From: Stramenopiles sp. TOSAG23-2
Lineage: Eukaryota > Sar
Length of the DNA stretch: 46,739 nt
Assembly (NCBI GenBank): GCA_900128395.1
Contig: LT649279.1
Coordinates: forward strand, 1 to 46,739
Direction: 5' to 3'
Shown here piece after piece: positions 30,612 through 39,475 of the stretch. Made by a program: the position numbers and the translations under genes. Numbering within the stretch: the stretch's first letter is position 1; each line of letters starts with the position of its first letter. The notes beneath the pieces are model-generated. The model searched no databases, was not told where the DNA came from, and saw only the letters and a program-made list of their open reading frames with translations.

Positions 30612-31281
30612 ATTCTGTATGGTTGTATATATAGTGGTTTCTTTTTTAATCAATATTTTACTTTGTTATTTTCTTTAATTCCGTTTTGTTTTTACCTGCA
30701 GCTGCAGTGCAGTTAAAATATATGCATATTGATATATGTGTGTTCCGACTACTGGTATATATATAAAAAACGTACCGAACCAAGTTACCAAGTTAGACAT
30801 ACCACGTGCATATACAGTACAGTATATAGACTACCTGGCATACCAGCATACTCTGCATACAGTACTAGACGACTAGTACAACATACACGTATACAGTACC
30901 ACCAGGACAGTAGGACATAGACTTACATTATTAATAATGTAACATAGGACATAGGTATAGCATGATATTGAATAATGATAGAACAATTTTTTATGCCACA
31001 GCTTCCTCGTACCACAGCTATGATATTGCTGGATTGGCAGGATTACCACTAATTAGAATCTACTGCCTACTGCCTGGACGGCGACTGCCAGCCGCCAGGA
31101 AAGCCTGGAAAGCCAGACTGGTGGTAATAATAAATAGATTAAATAAATAAGATTGAATATTCATTTAATTATTACATATACTACTGTATATTACATTTAT
31201 TTGTAGTAGAATCACACCACACGTTGCACAAAACAAAAAAACAAAAGGAAAAACAATAAGAAACGAGGTAAATAAAACAAC
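30612..31281. promoter_or_regulatory. Divergent spacer with a GC-richer structured segment
   Basis: This spacer separates the 5' ends of the FABP-like and four-domain genes. It contains ctgcagctgcag at 30696-30707. A GC-richer segment at 31042-31128 has nested complementarity: attaccac (31042-31049) pairs with gtggtaat (31121-31128), and inside it cctgg-a-cggc (31073-31082) pairs with gccg-ccagg (31091-31099). Two frames of about 62 codons here show no protein character. Confidence 0.45.
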
Positions 31282-34200
31282 ATGACGACTCCAATAATTA
31301 AAGAACGAAAAGCGAAAACGTTGCGGTCAAGGGATGGCTTGATTCAATACGCACGCAATGATTATTCACAAGGAGGGGAAGATGGTATTTTAGAAAAAAT
31401 ATTTACCATCTTAGATGAGGATGAAAGAAATAATAATAATAATAGTAATAATACAATTCAAAGATGGTGTGTGGACGTTGGGGCATGGGATGGAAAGCAT
31501 TTATCTAATACATATATGTTATTAAATTCAACAACGTTGAAATCAAAATGGTCGGGCGTCTTAATTGAAGCTGATGTTGATCGCTGTAAATCATTGAAAA
31601 AATTATATGAAAACAAGACAAATAATATCATATTGAATTATACCGTATCTTGTGAGAAAAATTCTGATTCATCCCTTGTTAATATCATTAAAAAACACGC
31701 GCCGACTCTACCAACCAATTTAGATTTTTTAAGCATAGATATTGATGGTGCTGATTACTGGGTATTAGTAGATGTGCTTGAGAATAGCAATATTCGGCCA
31801 AAATTGATTGTCATTGAGTTTAATCCTACTATGCCTGACAATATTGTATATGTACAACCACATAGCGATGAAATAAGACATGGATCTTCCCTTCGTGCTT
31901 TTTATGATTATGTCAAACCAAAAAAATATACATTAATTGAAACGACAATTTATAATGCATTTTTTATCCAAACAGAATTATATGAAAAATGTTTTAAAAC
32001 AATTGTAGCAGACACAAGTATTGAAGCATTGCATGAAGTGACGATGGGTACAACATTATATCAATTGTATGATGGCACTATAAAGATTGCTGGATGTAAA
32101 AAATTATTATGGCATCGATTACCGATACGTGAGGAAGATATACAAATATTAAAAAAAAAGAAAGAAAGATCATTTCCATTTATACCACCATCAACAATGA
32201 GAACTAATATTGACTGTAGTAACGAGAAACATAGTGTAGAGAAAATGGAAATATTTACATCAAATATAAAATGTAAAGCACCAACAAAAATAATTAATTT
32301 AAAGGCGTTTCTTAGTAGTGATCAAAAAAATAATCAAAAACAGACCAGTGAAAATTTATTGGATGCGTTTGGAAAGGATGGTTTTGCAATCGTAACTGGG
32401 ACACGGGCATCTATAGAAAGCTATTACAATGCACTGAAATCATGCAAAGATTTTTTTCTTGCACCTGAATATGTACGAAGAAGTACGCTCGCGAAAGATT
32501 ATGCAAGACGTGGTTATAGTCCATCATTGACTGAAAATTTTGCATCTTTAATTGGTAGTAAAGGACCAAACGATAGTGTACGAAAATTTAGAATTGGTCC
32601 TCCAAACGATTCTGATACACAAGCCTATAACAACAAGCTATCTGTATTGTTCCAACCAAATATTTGGCCAAGCAATAAAATGTGGACAAATAAATTAAAT
32701 AATAACATTGCCAATGATTTTAAAACGAATGTGATTGAATATTATAATATGATCTCTACAATATCAGATATTGTATTAAATGCCATTTGTAAATGTTTAC
32801 CTGACCAATCAATTGCAAAGGATATACAAAATGCAAATAATATAAAACCAAAATCATCCATTTTGACATTGTTGGGATATAAACTTGAAACGATTAGTAA
32901 TAAATCTAATGATGAAATAAATGAAAAAATACTAGTTGCTCCCCATACAGATGTTAGTGTGTTGACTATTTTGATATATGATGGTGATAGTGCAATATTA
33001 CAACGCCAAGATTCAAATGGTATATGGCAAGATGTGATTGTGAACAACGATAATAATGATAATCAAAATTATTCTAGCAAATCTGGACCAAAGTTTGTAG
33101 TCAATATTGGTGATTGTCTATCTGATATGAGTGGTGGGTTATTAAAATCAACATTACATCGTGTCATTCGTAATCCAAAGACAAGTAAAAGCAATACACG
33201 TAGTTGCCTGGCATTTTTTTTAGGCTTTGCTAGTGATGCAATTATCAAGGTTGGTAAAAGTAAAAATAGATTAGCATTAACATTTGAGGAATGGAGGAAA
33301 CAAAGGATACAAAAAGCAATGTCTATTTTGAAAAATAAGAAGAAAAATAATAAAGAAATGTTGTCTTTGACCGGAGCAAAAGTTACAAATATAAACGATT
33401 CCAAAATAGATAAAATACATATTGTCGATGTAGAAATATACATAATGAAGTATGAAAATAAAAAATTGGAATTATTGAAAATGTTACAACGTTTATTTTC
33501 TAAATCTATGCAAATAATTATTGACATAAAAACGAATAAACGCCATCCAGCAGTTGATAAATTTATACATGGACAATTGAAAAATGAATTTGGAAACTTG
33601 GAAGAGTTGAAAAAAAAACATAGTATTGTACATAAGGGTATCTTTCTAGTAGCACATAATGAAAAAGGTGCTATTATTGGTATGGTTGCAATTGAAAAAT
33701 CTTCTTATAAAGTGTCCGACAAAAATGTGAACAGTGCACAATCAAATAATATTGCAGTTTTAAAACACATGTGTGTATCTAATCAATACCGCTCAAAAGG
33801 TATTGGAACACGACTTTTGCGAACAGCATTAAATCATAGTTTATCAATGGGTTATTTAAAAGTCCATTTGGATACAATAGCGGGGATGAAATCAGCTCGT
33901 AAATTATATATAAAGCATGGTTTTCAAGAAATATCACGTAAAACATTAGGTTTGGGTTTAAAAGAATTTACGCTTGTCAAATATAGCATTGATTTATCAT
34001 TAACAAACACAATAAAGAAGCAGCCGAATGTAGAAAAACCATTATTACTTTCTCGTTTTGATGATTATCTTACTTTTTTTAAAGAATATGGATATGTAGT
34101 CATACCAAACATACTCTCGCCATCACAAATTGATCATGCTTTAAATGAATATGATAAAATGTTATTGAAATATGGCATAGATATAAAAAATAATTTAGTA

Positions 34201-35091
34201 GCAACTGCTAAAAATGCTCGTAAACTTTCATCGACACATGGGGCTGGTGGCATATTAGATTTATTCTATCCTAAATGGAAAATTGATTTAACATTAAATA
34301 ATCAATTATATTATCTTGCATATTTAAAATTATTGCAAGGCACATATGGAAGTTATGCTAGTTCTAGTATTATCGATGATTGTACAAGCGAAATATGGTC
34401 ACATCCATATAAAATAAAAAATAAAAACAAAGCTTTCATACATATCGATCGGATTGGTTGTCGTTTTCCAGATGATATTGTACAATCATCTGATGATTCC
34501 AACGATAAACAATTTCAACGTGGTTTAGCGCCTCACATGGATTGTTGTCCAAAAGATATAAATGGTGGTGGAGGAAAACAATTTCCAAGATGGCGACCAA
34601 TACAATGTTTGCTCTCTTTAACATCTACTATGAATAAAAATGAAGGTGGTTTTGAGTGTGTACCAAAATTTCATAAACAGTTCAAAACTTATTATGAAAA
34701 CAAAATGTTAAAACCAGTTGATAACAGTAGTACGAAGAAAGATAAAATTATTTGTGTTGGTGATTTTACACCAATGCGTGATCCAAAAATTTTGGAACAA
34801 TATCAACATATACCAATTCCAGCAGGAGCTGCATTATTTTGGGATCAGCGTTTACCACATGCAAATTCTTTTAAGAACAATTCAAATAAAACTCGGCGAT
34901 GTATTTATGGTGGATTTTTACCACATGTTGATAAGAATACTTTATATGCAAAAGAACAATTACAACGATTTGAAAAAGGATTGCCACAAGTTGATTTTTG
35001 GATGAAAGAACAAGAAGGAAGGTTATTTCAAGAAACAATAATAGAAAAAGAACAAATAAATGATTTGGGTTTGAAAATGTTAGGTGTTTGA
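31282..35091 (+). CDS. Four-domain enzyme: FkbM-like methyltransferase, IPNS-like 2OG oxygenase, GNAT acetyltransferase, PhyH-like 2OG oxygenase
   Basis: One 1269-residue chain holds four catalytic-type domains. (1) About 15-275: SAM methyltransferase of FkbM type, with VDVGAWDG (64-71) and LSIDIDGADYW (150-160). (2) About 345-665: isopenicillin-N-synthase-like Fe(II)/2-oxoglutarate oxygenase, with H555-T-D557, distal H626 and R640-x-C642 where most relatives have RxS. (3) About 690-905: GNAT N-acetyltransferase, with CoA loop R837-S-K-G-I-G842 and the closing ARKLYIKHGF. (4) About 915-1265: PhyH-like oxygenase, with H1085-M-D1087 and distal H1193. All metal ligands are present, so every domain looks active. 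No signal peptide. The ATG lies in a good aacaacATG context and no stop interrupts the domains. It probably tailors a small molecule or peptide through methylation, two oxidations and acetylation; product unknown. Confidence 0.85.
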   Translation: MTTPIIKERKAKTLRSRDGLIQYARNDYSQGGEDGILEKIFTILDEDERNNNNNSNNTIQRWCVDVGAWDGKHLSNTYMLLNSTTLKSKWSGVLIEADVDRCKSLKKLYENKTNNIILNYTVSCEKNSDSSLVNIIKKHAPTLPTNLDFLSIDIDGADYWVLVDVLENSNIRPKLIVIEFNPTMPDNIVYVQPHSDEIRHGSSLRAFYDYVKPKKYTLIETTIYNAFFIQTELYEKCFKTIVADTSIEALHEVTMGTTLYQLYDGTIKIAGCKKLLWHRLPIREEDIQILKKKKERSFPFIPPSTMRTNIDCSNEKHSVEKMEIFTSNIKCKAPTKIINLKAFLSSDQKNNQKQTSENLLDAFGKDGFAIVTGTRASIESYYNALKSCKDFFLAPEYVRRSTLAKDYARRGYSPSLTENFASLIGSKGPNDSVRKFRIGPPNDSDTQAYNNKLSVLFQPNIWPSNKMWTNKLNNNIANDFKTNVIEYYNMISTISDIVLNAICKCLPDQSIAKDIQNANNIKPKSSILTLLGYKLETISNKSNDEINEKILVAPHTDVSVLTILIYDGDSAILQRQDSNGIWQDVIVNNDNNDNQNYSSKSGPKFVVNIGDCLSDMSGGLLKSTLHRVIRNPKTSKSNTRSCLAFFLGFASDAIIKVGKSKNRLALTFEEWRKQRIQKAMSILKNKKKNNKEMLSLTGAKVTNINDSKIDKIHIVDVEIYIMKYENKKLELLKMLQRLFSKSMQIIIDIKTNKRHPAVDKFIHGQLKNEFGNLEELKKKHSIVHKGIFLVAHNEKGAIIGMVAIEKSSYKVSDKNVNSAQSNNIAVLKHMCVSNQYRSKGIGTRLLRTALNHSLSMGYLKVHLDTIAGMKSARKLYIKHGFQEISRKTLGLGLKEFTLVKYSIDLSLTNTIKKQPNVEKPLLLSRFDDYLTFFKEYGYVVIPNILSPSQIDHALNEYDKMLLKYGIDIKNNLVATAKNARKLSSTHGAGGILDLFYPKWKIDLTLNNQLYYLAYLKLLQGTYGSYASSSIIDDCTSEIWSHPYKIKNKNKAFIHIDRIGCRFPDDIVQSSDDSNDKQFQRGLAPHMDCCPKDINGGGGKQFPRWRPIQCLLSLTSTMNKNEGGFECVPKFHKQFKTYYENKMLKPVDNSSTKKDKIICVGDFTPMRDPKILEQYQHIPIPAGAALFWDQRLPHANSFKNNSNKTRRCIYGGFLPHVDKNTLYAKEQLQRFEKGLPQVDFWMKEQEGRLFQETIIEKEQINDLGLKMLGV

Positions 35092-35654
35092 TCTTGGTTT
35101 TGATTTTGTTTTTATTTTTTAGTAAAAAACAATACAGAATAATTAAAAATGTACACGCGTATTTTTAATGTTTTATTTCCTAATACTCATGATGACAATT
35201 CCTAACTCTCAAAAGAATACAGTGTGACTGAGCCAACATTTAATAAATCTAATCTCACAAAATGTGTCAAAATAACTCCTGTAACCAGAAATTACCGATG
35301 AGGTCAATAGATGTTATCAACCTTCTGTTGATGAAAAATATGAAGAGGGCGGGGATAAATTGTATGAACTCGTACCAAGGGTACGAACTTCGTATAATTT
35401 AATTGTAAACCTCGCCAAACATGCACATTTATAATGCATTTAACGATTAGTATAGGGGCGCACGTCTTAATATATAAGCTGTTTGAATGTCTCGACATGT
35501 GTTTTTAACCCAATTCGAGGCAGCAAGTTCCCTGGATTCTTTCGATCCTGGAGTCAAAATAATATAAAAGTGTGTATTTATTAATAGAGAAGGACGTAAA
35601 TATATACAAACTTCGTATATTTTACTCTCTAGAGCTTCTCTCTCTCTCTCCTTT
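35092..35654. repeat. Convergent 3'-3' spacer with dispersed-repeat copy
   Basis: At about 35148-35275 is the dispersed repeat in the same orientation as that at 41.7 kb: gtacacgcgtattttta, catgatgacaattcct, aactctcaaaagaatacag, gtgactgagcc and ctcacaaaatgtgtc appear in the same order in both. Downstream are motifs of the type cgaacttcgtat (35389-35396, 35609-35618) and a CT-rich run at 35625-35653. Confidence 0.75.
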
Positions 35655-36170
35655 TTAAACAAATGCAACACGGGGACCTGATACAAATACTGGTTTGTTT
35701 TGAATTTTTGCTGGTGCTTTGTAACGAGGATCGCTTACTTTATAATAAACAACAGCAAAACGATCACCATTCAAATTGCTCGTGTCTACCATATGTGGCA
35801 TTCTACCATCAAAGCATAAAATTTGTTCCTTGTACATACAATTGTATTGTTTTCCATTATCGTCATCATAAATTATTGTAGAGCAATTTCCATCTCCTAA
35901 TGTGAAGACATATTGTACATCAATATCATTTTCATCAACATGCTTCTTAAAATAATTTTCACTACTATTCATGTAGCTAAATTGAACGACTAAGTACTCG
36001 CCATCACCAGCATATAAAGGATTAACTTTATTGATTATTTTTAATGCAATGTCATATGCAGCAATTAACCATTTAGGCTTCGAAGATTTACGCACATCAC
36101 CTATAGCAGCAAGACCATTGCTGCTAATTATGAATAATATTGCTGTTAATAATAGAGTAAAACGATTCAT
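35655..36170 (-). CDS. Secreted miniature 2-oxoglutarate/Fe(II) oxygenase-like protein
   Basis: This 171-residue protein starts with a signal peptide (about 4-21, LLLTAILFIISS) and then little more than a double-stranded beta-helix core. Candidate metal ligands are H77-V-D79 in KKHVDENDIDVQYVFTL and H126 in FDGRMPHMVD. A following Arg (about 137, GDRFAVVYY) is placed to bind 2-oxoglutarate. The order HxD...H...R and the spacing fit the superfamily; the length is at its lower limit. Substrate unknown; action in the secretory pathway or outside the cell is inferred. It is convergent with the four-domain oxygenase gene. Confidence 0.65.
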   Translation of the reverse strand: MNRFTLLLTAILFIISSNGLAAIGDVRKSSKPKWLIAAYDIALKIINKVNPLYAGDGEYLVVQFSYMNSSENYFKKHVDENDIDVQYVFTLGDGNCSTIIYDDDNGKQYNCMYKEQILCFDGRMPHMVDTSNLNGDRFAVVYYKVSDPRYKAPAKIQNKPVFVSGPRVAFV

Positions 36171-36535
36171 CCTATCTTTGTTTCTCTTTGCAATTTATAA
36201 TTTATATATGTTACGTATTTAGATCTTCTTTTATTTGTTTCAATTTTTTAATCAAAGATATATCTAATAATATATGTGCATATGTCCCCTCTTTCAAAGA
36301 TGAAATTGTAATGTGGCTCCTTCACTCCTCACATCCCGATTCGTCAAAAAAAATATTAAGTATATATATTTGTATACTAATATTTCTATCAAATGTATAA
36401 AAGACCATTTTTATAAAAAATATCTTCTACTTCGGATGATATTTTTTTTTATGACATATAATATATATATATTTAAAATACGAATTACAACACACCATTA
36501 AGCCTCTCTTCTCACAGCATGTCACACACAAAAAA
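36171..36535. other. Tandem-gene spacer, nothing recognised
   Basis: AT-rich sequence between two minus-strand genes. I see no RNA gene, no copy of the dispersed repeat and no coding frame with protein character. Confidence 0.4.
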
Positions 36536-37699
36536 TTACATCTTTGCACTACTTAAAATTAGCTCGGAACTTTCCATATCTGGCCATAAACTACAAACAT
36601 ATGTAACACCAGGTTCGCATTCATTTTTCACAGTCTTATCCCATATTTTCAATGTAGCTTCTGCACCATATGCCCTTTCAGGATTGAAGGTTGGCAATTT
36701 CCAATTGGCATATGCAGCTTGAGCTTCACTTAACATTTTTCCAACTTTTGCTGGCCCATGTTCTTTTTGTGCATTTGCCATTGCAACAAAAATTAAAAAT
36801 GGAGCTGGAGGGGCTCCTCCATATTGTTTCAATTCTTTCTTTAAAACATCAGGATTATCAGTACTAAACAATTTACCACCAAAACCTACATTTGTTTTTC
36901 CCACACTTCCAAAATCGATGATTGAGGAGCCAAGTGTTTTTCTTAAATCCGAATTGACTTTTGAATTTCCTGCCATATCATAAATAGCAAATTTACCATT
37001 ATTACTCAATGAAGAAATTGTATCATACGTCACAACAACATCGTATATACCTGTATCTTTGACAAATTGTACATTACGACTACTTGTAATACCAATTCGT
37101 TTCATATTAAAATTATGAAATTTTGCAGCAAATGCTCCAGTCAACGAAGTTCTACTAGAAGCTGATGTGAAAACAATTGAAGTTGCCCCTTTACTAACTG
37201 CTTGCATCGTTGCTGACCAACCAGTACCAAACAATAATCCATCTGCAGTCATCATGTCTTCATGGTCGACTTTTGAGACATCCAAAGGTTCACTTAAACG
37301 ATAATTTCTATATGCATTTATTAACTTTGACCGGTGTGGTGCAGTATCTTCAAATGCTCCTCGTTTAATTTTTGATGGTGTTAGAACACAATATTTACGC
37401 ATCGGAAAATATCCATGTATTCTTTGTCCAACTTGTACATGTGGTGAGCGAGATGCTACCACAATTCCAACCCCCCAGGCAGGAGAGGATGCAAAATTAG
37501 CATCCCCAGTCGGATAATGCACAAATGTTTTTAAGGAAACTCTGCCTAACAATGCGTAAGTGACTGTGTTAGATGTTAAAACAAATTTAGCAATATGCAC
37601 CAATACATCTCCTTGATTTATTGCTAAACTTGCAGTAAATGGTGCTACCTTTGCTTCCAACGGTGAAGCTTCGTTCATGACAATATGGTTTAACGACAT
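36536..37699 (-). CDS. DUF2855 family protein (MDR-like oxidoreductase fold)
   Basis: This 387-residue protein looks like DUF2855, a poorly studied family distantly related to medium-chain dehydrogenases/quinone reductases. Visible family features are an N-terminal strand ending NTVTYALLG, a WGVGIVVASRSPHVQVGQRIHGYFPM segment like the MDR substrate domain, a GTGWSATMQ helix, and a nucleotide-binding-type SIVFTSASSRTSLTGAFAAK strand-helix with IYDMAGN later. No zinc-binding Cys cluster is seen. Cofactor and substrate are unknown. Lying minus-strand just beyond two oxygenase genes, it could act on the same pathway, but no evidence links them beyond position. Confidence 0.75.
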   Translation of the reverse strand: MSLNHIVMNEASPLEAKVAPFTASLAINQGDVLVHIAKFVLTSNTVTYALLGRVSLKTFVHYPTGDANFASSPAWGVGIVVASRSPHVQVGQRIHGYFPMRKYCVLTPSKIKRGAFEDTAPHRSKLINAYRNYRLSEPLDVSKVDHEDMMTADGLLFGTGWSATMQAVSKGATSIVFTSASSRTSLTGAFAAKFHNFNMKRIGITSSRNVQFVKDTGIYDVVVTYDTISSLSNNGKFAIYDMAGNSKVNSDLRKTLGSSIIDFGSVGKTNVGFGGKLFSTDNPDVLKKELKQYGGAPPAPFLIFVAMANAQKEHGPAKVGKMLSEAQAAYANWKLPTFNPERAYGAEATLKIWDKTVKNECEPGVTYVCSLWPDMESSELILSSAKM

Positions 37700-38094
37700 C
37701 TTTATTTTATCTTCTTCTTTTATTATTAATATATCTATATACTACTTTCTTTTATTTGTCAGCATATATATATTGTTGCAAAAATTATAATTCATAAAAT
37801 ATTAATTACAATATACTTCGATGTATAGAATTAATATTAATATGGCACAATAATAATACCTGTAATATATATTATATAGCAAATGCTTGCTATTATAATG
37901 CTGCTTGCCTATTATAATTATTAATATAATATACTGTGGGCATAAGGCGGCGGGGCAGACAGAGAAGAAATGCACAAATGCATGCATCTTTTATAGCTAT
38001 ACCGTATTTTTTTTGCGACCACACACATCAAAATCTCATAGAGAGTTTCCTGCAAGCTTTTCTCCCTCTTACCTCCTCTTCCTCTCTATACACA
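37700..38094. other. Tandem-gene spacer, nothing recognised
   Basis: AT-rich spacer with a more CT-rich stretch around 38055-38090. No repeat copy or RNA gene is recognised. Confidence 0.4.
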
Positions 38095-38883
38095 TTAATG
38101 ATACGATGAAGTGCAATTGATTCCACTTAATGGTTTATTATCTACAGTGCAAATTTGCACATGACCTCTTTCTTGCAAACTACAACAAAAGTGTTTATAT
38201 ATATATACTTTACCATATCTATTTTGAATTTTTCCACAATTAGAAGGTGTGTAAATAGTTGGAAATACACCATGCATCGTTAGACCTTCAACCATTACAC
38301 CCATTGCACTGCCTAATACTAGAATAGATAATGGATGATTTGATACATTACAAACTGCAAAAGCAAAACCTACGACATAATGGTGTATATGAAGTTTTTT
38401 CTCGTTGCTATTTAATGTAATTGTTATGACGCACAAGATGATACAAATAGCTATTATGAATCCATATACTCTCATATATTGAAGTCCTTTTAAATTATGT
38501 TGTTGACACCTTGCGTTGCTTATAAATGTTACTCCGAAAAAGCCAAATATAACTACAAATTCAACAAAAAGTTCATCAAAGTCTTCTTTATTTCGATACT
38601 GCATATAAAAGTTTTTATCATTGTGGCCTAAAAGAACTCCTATATATGGAAATACGAAAGCTGATATTACTAGCGAAAATATATATATCAATAAATTGAA
38701 CGGTTGAAAAAGATATTTTTCTCTATTCTTTTCAGGTAAACTTGTTACGATTACTACTACTGTGACGTTAAAAATCACATCTAAAGCATTGTTTAAATTA
38801 TATCTTGAATCCATACGAATAATTGTAATTACAAACCATAAGATAATAGACAATGCTACTGACAAATATATTATGCGTTCCAT
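38095..38883 (-). CDS. Polytopic membrane protein with HIHH motif
   Basis: I cannot name this 262-residue protein. It has about six hydrophobic segments (about 5-24, 35-48, 60-85, 103-120, 138-158 and 167-200). A His cluster H165-I-H-H168 opens the helix HHYVVGFAFA, followed by VLGSAMGVMVEGLTMHG. The His cluster at a membrane edge plus a Gly-rich helix could bind metal or haem, as in some membrane hydroxylases and reductases, but the spacing fits no family I know. The C-terminal 45 residues have several Cys and are probably lumenal or cytosolic. It is divergent from the sulfatase gene. Confidence 0.65.
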   Translation of the reverse strand: MERIIYLSVALSIILWFVITIIRMDSRYNLNNALDVIFNVTVVVIVTSLPEKNREKYLFQPFNLLIYIFSLVISAFVFPYIGVLLGHNDKNFYMQYRNKEDFDELFVEFVVIFGFFGVTFISNARCQQHNLKGLQYMRVYGFIIAICIILCVITITLNSNEKKLHIHHYVVGFAFAVCNVSNHPLSILVLGSAMGVMVEGLTMHGVFPTIYTPSNCGKIQNRYGKVYIYKHFCCSLQERGHVQICTVDNKPLSGINCTSSYH

Positions 38884-39475
38884 ATATATATATTTACGTT
38901 TTCGTCTTGTGTTTTTTTTTATTTTTCAATTGAATTGCAAATGTAGTATAGTCGTAATTTGTAAAGAAGATTTTGTTAAATTGATCTTTACTTTTTTTTT
39001 ATATAGAAACGAAAATTTATTTTAATAATTCTGTTTTTATTAAGTTTAACGGGTAAAGAGATGAATATAATTTATATAGTAGAGTAACTGTTACATTTCT
39101 ATTTATTTATGTTGTCTACAAATCTATTATTTCCTTTTTCGACTATTTGTGTGTTTAATAGGGTATGTAAGTGTTATATTTTTACTTTGGTAAAGTCTGG
39201 ATGATGGGTGAGGTCACCACATTGCAAAAAAATACATGTATTTATTATATTTGTTGATATCTATACTTGCCTTAGGCTTGTACGTATTCAATCTGCTAAA
39301 ATATTTCCTATCAAAATAATAATATTAAATAAAAATAGGTAGAGAAGAGGAGGAGTATTATACACCAATTCAATCATTCAAACAGAAAAGATTTATTATA
39401 ATAAATAAAATACAAGAGCTTTATAGATGACGAGACAAACAAAGGATATACCTGGTTACAGATTACAATAAAACA
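38884..39475. promoter_or_regulatory. Divergent spacer, nothing specific
   Basis: This 592-nt AT-rich region separates the 5' ends of the membrane-protein and sulfatase genes and must carry both promoters. T-runs occur near 38911 and 38993. No distinctive motif is seen. Confidence 0.4.

Noticed and set aside
30729-31150. Two plus-strand frames of about 62 codons in the divergent spacer
   Set aside because: Their composition follows the nucleotide repeats and lacks any protein signature.
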